Part shown: positions 11,526-22,669 of the stretch, one piece after another | Layout: each line of letters begins with the position of its first letter | How positions within the stretch are numbered: position 1 is the first letter of the stretch | NCBI GenBank assembly: GCA_037892935.1 | Contig: JAYXKI010000014.1 | Coordinates: forward strand, 1,220,001 to 1,284,000 | Source: Phlebopus portentosus | Lineage: Eukaryota > Basidiomycota > Agaricomycetes > Boletales > Boletinellaceae | Direction: 5' to 3' | DNA: 64,000 nucleotides | Position numbers and translations under genes: made by a program | The notes under the pieces: model-generated | What the model was told of the DNA's origin: nothing | What the model saw: only the letters and a program-made list of their open reading frames with translations | Database searches by the model: none

Positions 11526-12817
11526 ATGGACGCAGGATCATCTTCTCCGGCTTCATGCCGAATTGTCGTCGTCTCCTCATCACTTGAGACTTCCCGGGAG
11601 ATAGCACATCGTATGCAACTCGCATCAATTTTTTAAAGATGAGAACGAGTTGACGAATACTAGGCATCAAGGCACTTTCTGGCGATAATACGTCTGAATC
11701 TCCAAGTTCCTCCGAAGTAATACATTGGACGATCAAAAACAAGTACTACACTGCTCCCGTGCATTTTCATCCTATTCACCTGGAAGGCTTGGAGTTCATC
11801 GAGTTGGATGATGTTCCTGCTGTTATATATGCATGGAAGGAAAATGAGGTGCAACAATTCCTTATAGAGCATTACTGACTAATAAATGTCGATTTTAGCC
11901 ATACAGAGCACATATGAAGCAACTCGTTGAACAGACCTCTTCGTATAATCCAGAGGTCTCTCTCGCAATTAGTATGGCGCCGACCACCGATGAAGAGCTG
12001 GAAGACTTCTTCTTTGAACATGGTTTCGAATATGTTGAAGGCCATACGGAAGTCGAAGCAGATCGGCTTGACCCCTCAGGTCCGCCATGTTACTTATCTC
12101 AATATGGGCTCGCGTTCATTTACAATAGCTACACCTGGAATACGCCGTGCTGTCGATGCATTGAGCACAATAATGTGGCCAAGTATGATTCGGACGGACC
12201 AAAAGACATCTATATTTACGTCGCAATCGTCAAATTCCGTGGCAACGGAAGGAGAGGACGAGATTGATCTGGACTATAGGACACTCATGAATGACGCTGG
12301 CGATAACGGAAGATCAAATATTCAGCACGAATTGGAAATGCTTGAGAAATGGCTTGAGGATGATGATGATGAAGATTACGAGAATCCCGATGATAAGAAT
12401 GGCGGCTATACTTCATTGGACTCGCATGAACAAAGTTTCTCGAATGATCCTTGGACTACAACGACACCAGGTGCACCGACGAATGTTGAAGGATTCGACG
12501 ATGACTTTACAGAATTTATCTCTGCGCCAAGCATTTCTTCGCGGACAGAGTCTAAACTGGACGATGACTCTGATTCGGACCTGCCTAGCCATGCAGACAT
12601 CCAGACGGCGTCTGCGCGAATATTCGGGCCGACCACGAGTTCCCACTCTACAGGTTTGGAACGCATTCAAAATCTGACAGGATCGCACTTATCATTCTGC
12701 CTCAGGGCCCGATTCTTCTCACAGCAAATCGGCGGGGAGCGAACCCGAATTGGACATGGACTCGCCTGCTTTCGATTTGACGCGTGTACTAGGTACGCTG
12801 GAGACGATGAAAGATGA
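11526..12817 (+). CDS. Alpha/gamma-adaptin-binding p34 (AAGAB/Irc6-like) protein, C-terminus frameshifted, copy A
   Basis: Homolog of AAGAB/p34, a cytosolic chaperone for AP-1/AP-2 adaptor subunits in vesicle coat assembly. Exons read MDAGSSSPASCRIVVVSSSL, then IKALSGDNTSE...VIHWTIKNKYYTAPVHFHP, then PYREHMKQLVEQ...TTDEELEDFFFEHGFEYVEG, then GIRRAVDALSTIMWPSM, followed by an acidic Ser-rich tail. HGFEYVE and DALSTIMWPSM are family hallmarks. Relative to copy B, 8 bp (aatgcctc) are missing at about 12694. The frame shifts after GSHL(S) and stops at 12817. The original tail, with its conserved coiled Arg-rich end (MPDVRERRRAAAKAALGFV), lies out of frame to 12938. The protein probably loses about 90 residues, and function is doubtful. 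Confidence 0.8.
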
Positions 12818-12938
12818 AATCTCGAGGATGCCTGACGTGCGGGAACGGCGACGGGCTGCTGCCAAGGCGGCATTAGGATTCGTGTACGGACTGGAGGAGA
12901 CGAACAGCGAATTGGACGCTGCCGCGCGCCTGGCATAA

Positions 12939-13612
12939 GTTACTAGCGTCGGAAATTGGAATTAGTCTGTGTATGAACTAGTTTAGTGTGTGCGGACCGT
13001 GTAGGATAAATGTATTGGGGCGTGGATGGGTGGCGTCTCTGGGAGTGATACGAAGATATGAGGCGTGTTGTAAGTACTAGTACGTGTTGTGTTGTGTACC
13101 ACGGATAAAGAGAGCAGCACTCCATCCGGATGAGGCCGGCCAGCTGTATACTTCCGCTAGGTCATTCCTTTTCGGGAAATATGATGTCGATCAATGATCT
13201 AGCGATCGGTCCGCGAATGAATAGGCTGTCGACCTGTCCAAAGCTAACAAGAAGTCAAAAGCACAAATCGAAATGCTTGCGTGAAGGTGTGTGTCAGAAG
13301 TAGAAATTGCGAGGACTGATTGAGGTGAAATGATGGAAGTCAACGTCAATGTAACCAAAAGAGGCGAATGCCGAGTGCTTGACAGGCGTGTGGATGCTGT
13401 CAATTGTCCGTGTGCCCGCGCGCTTGTCTCCCCTATTTCCACTTTTTAATTTATTAGTCCTATAGCCTTTAAGTATTTCTTTTCTTTTCCATCTCCGACG
13501 CTTCTTCCTCCTCCTCGCTGTGTTCCCTCTCCGTCCTCTCGTCGGCCTTGCGCCGCGTCTCTTTCGCTCTACTCCACCTTACCCGTCTGTCGCCTCGGGA
13601 GGGACCAAGACC
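12939..13612. other. Spacer between adaptin-binding gene and membrane-protein gene
   Basis: No gene is supported. The right part (about 13430-13612) is strongly pyrimidine-rich (ttcttttcttttccatctccgacgcttcttcctcctcctcg), typical of a basidiomycete transcription-start and 5' UTR region just before the next start codon. Confidence 0.5.
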
Positions 13613-15898
13613 ATGCCGGTTCTCGCGCATGACGTCTACACAAATCAGGCTGGTGAAGGACCCTATGTCATCTTTCCGACACACGCCCACCAGATCCTCA
13701 GCAATTGCACCCACATCTTCGGTCAGCACACCATTCTCCGCGTAGGTTATGCTCAAGGTTGAAGCAAGGCTCACTTTCCGTTTGCAGGTGTTTCTGTTCT
13801 TGCGTTCTGTTTCGCGCGGAGGACGGAGAATGACAGGTTTACTTCCTGGCTATGGTGGTCGAACCTCACATGGGCGCGTCTCTTGATTATCCTCATATTC
13901 CTCGATTCGTGAGTTCCCGCTCGATGCATCGATCGAAGGACAGTTTCGCTAATGCCAGCACCCGCTTTCGGAACGTGTCTGTCTCTCTCGCGCCCAGTTG
14001 GATCTTCCTTGCGTTCTGTTCGTTCCTACTTGCTAATTTATTTAATTTCAAATTCCTGATCGCAATGTGATCTATAGCTGGAATTCTTGTGAACGGTGTC
14101 GGACTTTCATACTCGACGCCAGTGTGTTCATTGGGAATATTTGGCTGCATATTCTTCTATGCTACGAGCAAGGTACGTGCCTTTTGTCAAAGTTCTTGCC
14201 GCGCGTACCCCGGCGCTTCTATTTTCTTTCCCGCGCTTCTGATGCTGATTTGTTTGATTTATCCTTTTATAGGCTCTCACTTATCTCTTTCTGGTCGAGC
14301 GGTAAGATTGCATTTATCAAATTACATCATCTCCGAGGTATTTGTCTAAACAAAGACAAACAAATAGCGTATGGGTAGTATGTTCAGCCGGAAAGTCCGT
14401 CACTCGTATGGAATCCCGCATTTACAGAGGTTGTGCCTTGGTCGTGTTTGGCTATACTGCCATCATCACCGACATGATCATCGGACGGTACGCGCAAATA
14501 CGGGATGATGGAGTCTGCATGATTGGTCTGCACAGCTTCGCGTATGTTGCTCATATCAAACTCTCTTCTGGTCTGTCCCTGATTGATTGCCTTTCTGACG
14601 GTTCCTTTTATGTCATGCGTTTTATTAGGACGATACCGCTGCTCGCTTATGACCTGTTTATCAACGTTGTGAGTTGGCTTCGCGACTCGTCTAAGTTCAT
14701 GCACGCAGAATTAATCATCGTCGTGTTATAGTTCCTCACATCAATGTTCCTTTGGTTCTTGTACCGCGAACAATCAATAAGCGAGCGTCTGCGGCGCCTT
14801 GCACGTCGCACAGCCTTTGCGGCTGCGATCGCACTTACCATCTCATGCGTCAACATCCTCATACTTGCCTTGCTCGAAGGCAAACAGTTGGGATGGGTCT
14901 GCCTCAGTTCGTGTGCGGCGGACGTCACCGTTAATGCCCTTGTACTGTTCTGGGTCACTGGCGGAGCGTCAAGGGATCCTTACTGGCATGGCGCATTTGA
15001 GATCAAAGACGGAGCCGTTTTTGTAGACCCTCATGAATTACCACCGTTAAACTTCCCTGTCTCGTTCGTCGCGGATCCGGAGATGAGTCCGAAGACAATG
15101 GAAACAGGTCTGGTCACACAACAGCAGACCCAGATTCAAACTCAGACTCACACCCGTCTGCCGAGGAGCGTCAGTGCGCGTTTTGTCAGTCTTGGCGAGT
15201 CAATGCGCGAGAAGGAATTTTGTGAGGGTTCGAGTAAGGATGGCCTCTCCGAGCATGAGCGCCAGCGCGAAGACTTTAGAACGGATTTCAACTCGGACGA
15301 CGATGAGGATGACAAGAGGTCCGCGGTGATGGAGGAAATAGAATGGGACATTACGGATTCGGCTTCGTCACACAAGACACAATTCAGCCTAGAAGATAGA
15401 GATAGCGGCAAACGCTTGGAAGACGACGCTCCGCTGCAATCTTGGCGGCTTACACTCGACCTAGAACTACGGCGGCCTTCGCTACTTTCGCCTGATCATC
15501 CGGAGCCAGATTCGCCAGCGACACATGAGACAGCGGGAAGTAGGACACGATTGACTTCAAAGAATCCATTGACGCAACAGCTGCCTGCGGAACCCGGGCC
15601 TGCACAGAAACGGAGAAACGAGTTTAAAAAGCAGCGACGAAGACGTTGGTCGGCCAGAGCACGAAGGGGTCCGAGTCAGTCGCGATCGCTACAGAGACCC
15701 GTATCTTCTCCAACAATCCCTCAACATCCTAACCATCCTTCTCCTAGCGAAACGGACCCGTTACCTTCTTTGACGTCGTCCGCTGTTCCTTATAGACCGA
15801 AGCGTCGGCGCGTGTTACGAAGTCACTCGGACTCTCTAATGTGTATGCGCGTCTCGGATCTGTCGATGTTCCCCGGAAGACCGAGGCTTTCGCAATGA
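13613..15898 (+). CDS. Polytopic (about seven-TM) membrane protein with long hydrophilic C-terminal tail, copy A
   Basis: Function not assigned. It starts MPVLAHDVYTNQAGEGPYVI, with N-glycosylation candidate SNCTHIF. Exons then give hydrophobic segments: SWLWWSNLTWARLLIILIFL, GILVNGVGLSYSTPVCSLGI, RIYRGCALVVFGYTAIITDM, TIPLLAYDLFINVFLTSMFL, TAFAAAIALTISCVNILILA and GWVCLSSCAADVTVNALVLF. A conserved-looking DDGVCMIGLHSFA loop lies between. About 300 C-terminal residues are cytosolic-type: a Gln/Thr run (TQQQTQIQTQTHT), acidic (SDDDEDDKR) and very basic Ser/Arg stretches. The layout suggests a GPCR-like receptor or sensor, but no receptor motif is diagnostic. The exon joint between about 13911 and 14080 is unresolved because phases do not match simply. 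Confidence 0.75.
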
Positions 15899-17897
15899 CG
15901 CTCCGTTTAATATACCCTTTATCTTAGTCCGATGTGGGTGTTGGGTGTTGGGAATTCTGCCGTCGATTGATCGATTAGCCACTTCATCATGTCTACGGAT
16001 GTGAAGTTCCATTACTTTCTTTCCACCCCGTGCTTTCTTTGGAAAGTCGAGAGCTATGACAGATTAAAGGAGTGTGGTCTTCGCAACGTCGCAATTTCGT
16101 AATTCCAGAATTCCATGCCCCCTAAAGTCACATTTACCCATCCGACCTTGAACGATTCATCCGACGGCGTTACTACCGTCTGTGCACACTTAACGTTGTA
16201 GCTTCTTAGTTTTGACTCAAGGTACCCGCTACACTTCGATTCCAGAATTCCGAACCTCTTCCTGGCCTTGCCCTTGCCCTGACCGCACCACGAAGGCAAA
16301 GCTCTCACAAAGACCTTCCTCGTTCGAAGGCTCCTTGTTTCTGCCGGTGTATCGCTTGCTACACGCCCACCCTCAACTTTCCTTTCTACCTTCTCCCTTC
16401 CACCTTCCTCCGTAACGGTGCTTCTCTAACCCAATTTAATCGGAGACTTTGTTTCCACTCTTTCGGGATGGTCACACGAGATGTCATTACCATTGTCATC
16501 GCCACATGCGGGACGTTGCGGACGAGCATCAAGGTTCATAGTACTATAAGCCAACTTATGACCTCGTCCTCTCAGCCCGGTCCATGTCGGAAGCGACTGG
16601 AACGCCTGAGGCGAAAGAAATCGTCTTGATTTGTATGCTCGTCATGGCGTAAGTGGCGTTACTTTTCCCGGTTCCTACAGGCAATCTGCTGCCTGTCCGT
16701 CCGACCGCGTCTATTTTTCTCACCCCGCGCTGCAACTACAAGCCACCCCCTATTCCCCACTCGGGCGTCCCTTGCGACAAAGTACTCTTCAGATCAGTCA
16801 CGAGTGATATTGTGGAGGCCCGCGGGGAGCCGCAGAGCCGTTTACTACTCATTAATCTCCTTGTCCGTCGTCACTTCCTCCGTTTCGTTTTTCATAAATA
16901 ACGGGTCTCGTCTATGGTTCTCCCTGTTGTTTTGCCGCGTTCGTACGTCTCCTCTCCGCATCGATACTTCCGTCATCTATCTATTACCTTCCTCTCTGGT
17001 CTGCTTTAATTCCTTCTTGTCTTGCTCTTTTGTTTGACCTTACGGCATGGCTGCGATATTGGTTTTATAACAAGGAAGTGTAATTACTACTCAAAACGCA
17101 TTCAACCTTATAGCCCCTGTGAGGGTAATAGAAAAAAAATAGAATGATTTATAAATATGGAAACCGATTTCACTGTAAGTGTATTTGAACTTTCATTTCG
17201 GTGATACATCCAGAGGTAAGTAAGTTGAGTTACACCGGGGCACAGCATCGCGACACAGAGTATGGCACATGGAAGCCGCTTTTGTAAAGCAGCTCAAAGT
17301 TCGTGTATTGTACGTAATTCGTAGAACATAACTAATCTAAGAAAACCACTCTAAGGATCTGAGAAGAAAGTATACTAGCAACGACCGCGCATAAACATAT
17401 ATGTAAACAGACATGTACAAAGAGCACACGGTACTAGTACGGAGCGACACATACATAACTGCGAAGAGAAATAATTTAGACTCTATAGGTGAGAAGATGG
17501 TGGCAACAATGCCGTTGCTGCGTAGCATGAGATTGAACTAAGTATGTACGAAATAAGACGAGGCTGAGCAGTGGGGATTCAGGGGGAAAATAGATAATGG
17601 AGTGGGCTTTGTGTTGAAAGTACAAAGTATGATGGTACTGCGAATAAACGAAGGAAAGACAGGATAGGGGTCGAGTAATAAGTACGTCAATATGTCCAGG
17701 TTCAATACATGAGAAAATCAGAGTAAAGGAGGTAAAGGAAAACGGGACAGAGTAAACCATTATTAAAGAAAAGTACTATGCACCAAAGAACAATGACTCA
17801 GAAGCGCAGAGTCTGAGAGAATTCAGAAGAGAATATGCGGAAGGAAAAACGCGAAGTCCAGCAACACAACAATATCTGCGATAGATTCGGAAGCGAG
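15899..17897. other. 2 kb convergent intergenic region, copy A
   Basis: It lies between the 3' ends of the membrane-protein gene and the CRE1 copy. Most is non-coding and pyrimidine-rich (16350-17050) or AT-rich (17100-17800). One candidate is a 22-codon frame at 16584-16652, with a charged start and hydrophobic end (KEIVLICMLVMA), directly followed by a GTAAGT donor-like word. Copy B has the matching frame at 50110-50181 with one extra codon. It may be the first exon of a small unrecognised gene or nothing. Confidence 0.45.
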
Positions 17898-19974
17898 TTA
17901 CGCTTCTTGGTTGTAAACATCTGCTCCCGGTCCGAGTATCATATCGCTCATCTCGCGCGTCAGACCCCCGTAGATATGCCCGTGAGCCGAGCTAGGATCA
18001 ATCTCGCTGAAATGTGGTAGAACAACTTTCTCCTTCGGCTCGTTTTTCACCCGGGTCGACGGAACCTGCGTCTCCACTATGTCCATATCATCTTCTGAGC
18101 GAAGCACAGGCGAAGGCGGATCTGAGCCGTCCGGCTTACGGGTGTGCTCTCCGTCGCGTTCGAGGAGCTTCAGAGGGGGAAGTGTGATAGGTGGCGAGGC
18201 CGCCCTTGAAGCAGGCAGGGAAAACGGAGGCGCTGTATGAGATCCAGGATACGCTAAAGAACGAAGTTCAGACGCGCTATTACTGCGCGCACTGGCGCTA
18301 AAGGTAGAACCAGATATCGGTGGTCCCGCCATCAAGTCATGAGTGGAACATCCACACGCGGGAGGTCCAGTCTTCTCACCACGCTGGTGACTTTCAATCG
18401 GCCGGATAGGAGTCATTCCGAATGCGAGACGCAGCGATGTTGCCAGATGGTGATGATTATGCTGCGGAAGCGTAGGTGACGGAGGACGAGAGTTCACGTT
18501 GGAACGCACGGCTGACATAGTGGGCGGCAAACCCAAGGATGACTGAGTAGTTTGCAAAGAGAAATGGTGATTTCCAGGCGAGCTACCTGTACTGGAAGGC
18601 CCACTTCCCATACTCAAGGCAGGTGTCCCTAAACCAGAGCCAGGAACTATGCCGGGAGTTGCAGAACCCGAACCCAATCCTGACAATGTTGTAGCAGGTG
18701 CAGTACGATCACATGAACACGGATAGTTGAGGAATCCTGACCGGGTAGGACTACCACCTAGCGGCGGCGACACCGAAGGTGGAACGCAGCAGCTCAAGGT
18801 CGAAAGAGGTTGCTCAGGTATTCCGAATGAGCGACGCTTGTAGCCTTGCCTATGGCCCTCTGAATGATGATACGGATGATGTGCATGATAATGATTATGA
18901 TGCGAGTTGGAATGAACGTGTGGCACCGGGTGCAAATTTGCTTGGTGCATCGTCGGACTGGCCTGTCGTGAACTCGACGAAGAAGACCCGGATTGAGTCG
19001 GTATGTGCGAAGGAGGCAGCAATATAGGCGACGCCGCCCTGCTCGGACCAGAACTATGTAAACCGAGCTGCCTAATACCACCAAGAAATGGCGACGTTGA
19101 CGGCGTATATGATGCACTTTCATGCCGTCTCTCTTTTTCCCAATCTCGCTCCCTGTCTGCCTCTACAGCACTTGGTGAATGCAAATAGGACAAGTGGGAT
19201 GGAAAGGACCCAGCGGAATTGCCTATTGAGTAAGTAGATCCGCCAGATGGGGCAAGTCCAGTAGAATCACTGTCAGTAGAGTTCGGAGATGGGGACTCCT
19301 CGATATCATGCTCGGCATTGAAAATGCGACGCTGATGGTGCGCATGTGCATAAGGGTGACCCATATGCTGATGATGGTGATGGTGCTGATGGTGGGAAGC
19401 GCCAGGGTTGTGAGAGTGGCCGAAGGACTGGTTCGCAACAAAATTCATGCTAACACCTAGACCAGCTTCTGCGCGACGGATCGCATCCTGACGTTTCGCT
19501 TCAAACTCGGCGCGGCGCGCTGCTTCCGAACGATCGAGTTGGTACAGTTCCTCCATCGCTGCCAACGCTGCCATGTTACTCATTTGCTTATCCCCAGACG
19601 AAGCCGATGAACGCGGATATGAACGCCGTTGGCCATAGTTTGTGTACTGAGGGGAGCCATGAGAAAGGGTGTGAGTAGATAATTCTGGACTGTGGGGGCC
19701 AGAATGCGAATTGAATGGAGCAGCGTGGCGGTGAGAACTGGACGGCTCTCGCTCCATGAGAGTTGGTCGCGAGAATGAATCTGCCTTGAGGAGCAGTATC
19801 AGTAAGTACAAACATAGAAAAATATAGAAGAAAAGTATCGCGTACTTCATCATCGCTGTTTGCGCGGCTTCGTGCTTTCTTCTTCACACGCGTGCTGCTG
19901 GATGATGTTTCGCGATCCCCAGAAGCTGCGCTAGACATCGTCGTCATTCTTAGTTTAGCGAGGTCGCCCATAGA
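17898..19974 (-). pseudogene. CRE1: CRE1 copy lacking both zinc fingers, cut by the duplication joint
   Basis: The C-terminal two thirds of the carbon-catabolite repressor at 51420-54140 are present and almost unchanged: [15 protein letters not shown], a Ser/Arg region, an intron, [14 protein letters not shown], a His-rich tract (HHQHHHHHQHMGHPYAHAHH), and the end ADVYNQEA at 17898. Upstream of SMGDL the sequence switches at 19974 to VPS45 DNA. Both C2H2 fingers, the start codon and the promoter are therefore gone. The frame happens to stay open across the joint into antisense VPS45 sequence, up to an ATG at 20088. It could make a DNA-binding-dead protein if transcribed, but there is no evidence that it is. 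Confidence 0.9.
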
Positions 19975-19976
19975 AT
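19973..19976. other. Duplication joint CRE1|VPS45
   Basis: Copy A and copy B are identical through gcccataga (ending 19974 and 53496). Then A reads atagtcacacg and B reads catgctcc. The right side in A encodes SHT followed by an intron, then [11 protein letters not shown], which is VPS45 just after its LLLD motif. Both flanks are coding exons and there are no Ns or filler bases. Confidence 0.93.
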
Positions 19977-22407
19977 AGTCACACGGTGCGTGGAAGCACT
20001 GTCTACTATCTCTACATCTACTGGACTCCTGACTGTCATTAGACCCCAATAGTATCTCTGTCCGCCACGCAGAGCGTACTTCTTTCACATCAAGTCTATC
20101 TTACAGACAAGATCGACAATCCGAAGCGCGAACGCATGCCTCACTTGAAATGCGTAGGCTTCTTATGTCCATCAGAAGACAGTCTGCTTGCTCTCGAAGC
20201 AGAGCTTAGGGAGCCAAAATATGGAGAGTACTATCTGTGTCAGTCAGTCAGTCCGTAGAGCTACGGGCCGGGCTTTGGACTAAGCGCATCGTATCGATTT
20301 CAGACTTCAGCAACATTCTGACGAAGACGGCAATCGAGCGACTGGCAGAAGCCGATGAATACGAAGTCGTACGAGAAGTCCAGGTAAGCCAATTGCATTC
20401 GTATGTTATGAGCTCCGCTACACCTTCATCTTGTCTTCTCCAAGGAATATTTTGCCGACTACGCCCCACTTCTCCCAGCGTTGCTTTCATTGAATCATAC
20501 CCCTTCATCTGCGCATCCTCTATATGGTTCAAATCCCAGCTCTTGGAGCCCAGAAGCACTTGAACGCTCGGTTCAGGGGTTAATAGCTGTCCTCCTGAGT
20601 TTAAAGAAGAAGCCTGTTATCCGTTACGAGAGGATGAGCGAAATGGCGAAGAAACTAGGTGTCGAGATTCATGTGAGTGCTTTCAAATTCTCCATCTTTC
20701 TTCCGCGACTGACGCCGAGAAAAAGCATCGAATTCAAAGCGAGTCGACTCTTTTTGACTTTCGCTTAACTCAGCTACCCCCTCTTTTACTGCTTCTCGAT
20801 CGGCGGAACGATCCAGTGACTCCCCTTCTCTCGCAATGGACATATCAAGCCATGGTCCATGAATTGATCGGAATTCAGAACGGCAGGGTCGATCTTAGTC
20901 AGGCGCCAGGGGTTCGCCAGGAATTACGTGTACGTATGTTCTTTGCAGCAGACAAACATGCCTTTGACACGCATATCTCCGCAGGAGATAACATTAACGA
21001 CCTCGACCGACCCCTTCTTTCAAGGGCACCACCTTGCTACTTTTGGTGACCTCGGCACTTCCCTAAAATCTTATGTCCAGTCCTATCAATCACGATCACT
21101 TGCTCATTCACCTTCAGCAATAAACTCTATCGCGGATATGAAAAGATTCGTTGAAGAGTATCCAGAGTTCAGGAAACTAGGTGGCAACGTGAGCAAGCAT
21201 GTTGCGTTGGTTGGCGAGTTAAGTCGGCTAGTTGAAAAGTACAAATTACTCGATCTCGGTGAGGTCGAACAAGGTTTAGCAACATCTTCCGGTGCAGATA
21301 TTAAGGTCGGCAGTTTACATCTGTTTTTCCGAATTCAACTGACTGACTTGTGCGACGTAGAGTGTTCAGAACATTATCCGAGATGCGGCTGTATCTCCTT
21401 CGCAGAAATTGCGAATCGTGATTCTTTTCGCACTTAGGTATCAGAAGTCAAAGGCCAACGACATTACGAACCTTATCAAGCTGTTGCTTGAGAATGGAGT
21501 TCCAGCGGAGGATGCCAAGGTTATTTTCAATTGATCACATTATCCCTGGTGCTGACGCATTTCCTGTGAAGCTTGTTTATGCCGTCCTCAACATCGCCGG
21601 CTCTGATCAGCGCCAGGGTGATCTCTTCTCCACTGAGACGTTACTGGCGAAAGGTTTCAGCGCCTTGAAGGGGCTGAAGGTGAATTGTCTCGATGGCGAG
21701 TGGAATTTTTGCTGATTTCTCGTTCCCAGGGAGTCGAGAATGTTTACACGCAACACAACCCTCATTTATCGCAGACAGTCGAAAGCTTACTGAAAGGCCG
21801 CTTAAAGGACACGCTGTATCCTTTCGTCGAGAATCCTGGACCCAATGCCAGCCTTCAGAGGTCTGCTTCTTAAGCGGCATTATACGCATTTACTTGCTGA
21901 ACTCAAAGATGTTCTAGACCTCAGGATGTGATTATTTTCGTCATTGGCGGTGCTACCTACGAAGAAGCTCGAGTTGTCTCGTTGCTAAATCAGGACCTGA
22001 GTTCTGGTAGTGGACCACCAGGCTCTGCAACGGCTTCAGCCGCAGGAACGAGAATACTTCTTGGTGGCACTACAGTACATAATTCGAGAAGGTGAGAGAT
22101 CTAGGCTTTTGGTTGGGGTCGTCCTTTCTAAAGGAGTTTTCGATGTAGCTTCCTGGATATGATTAGGACTGCGGCGGCCGGGTTCCCACCGACCGTATAC
22201 GATCCTCCTCCTGAAGCACCGTCGAACGCTCCAGCACTTAACTTGACCCTTGGTAACGTGAATGTCAGCCTGGGTGGGCCTAGTACAGGCGTCTTTCGAT
22301 CGGATGGCAAGGGTGGCCCATCTGTGCAGACAGATGGCTTGCGAGATGGTGTCCGAAGTTTGCTGGGCAAGGTGAAAGAGGGGGTCGATCGAATTGGCCT
22401 TCAGTGA
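19975..22407 (+). CDS. VPS45: VPS45, Sec1/Munc18-family vesicle-fusion protein, 5' truncated
   Basis: SM protein that binds the syntaxin Tlg2/Pep12-type SNAREs for Golgi-to-endosome transport. The visible exons read [69 protein letters not shown], then an intron and [18 protein letters not shown]. Later come [38 protein letters not shown] and [14 protein letters not shown]...SFLDMI. The gene ends [12 protein letters not shown] at 22407. These match Vps45 throughout, including the DRxxDPVTPLL motif. The first 25-30 codons, through LLLD, are missing because the duplication joint falls there. An intact start is predicted left of base 1. Confidence 0.93.
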
Positions 22408-22669
22408 CCTTCTACGCTGTATTTTACGATTATTTGCTATATATGCTATGAATGCTGTAGTTTCGTGCATTGCAAACAAACGGAAGAAAAAAGAAAGAAA
22501 AAAAAAAAGAGAAAGGCGTGATCGTCACATGGCACGCGTCGCGCGTCAAATCGCCGAGCATTTAGCACCGGTTGACGTGTCAGTGTCTACTCCTACATAA
22601 CAACTCGCATCCTTACAGTATTCTGGTCTGTCTCCTACACTTTCGTTCGTTTGTATCACTTGACGGGGC

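Noticed and set aside
12406..12688. Minus-strand open frames antisense to the adaptin-binding gene
   Set aside because: They are shadows of the acidic Ser/Asp-rich tail in other frames.
18779..19027. Plus-strand open frames antisense to CRE1, including the copy at 52301-52549
   Set aside because: They mirror the strongly biased codons of the His/Ser-rich CRE1 coding strand, have no splice context and resemble no family.
19310..19440. Possible minisatellite coding His repeats (also 52830-52960)
   Set aside because: The cat/gtg-rich tract is the His-rich part of CRE1, identical in both copies and in frame. It is not an independent repeat locus.
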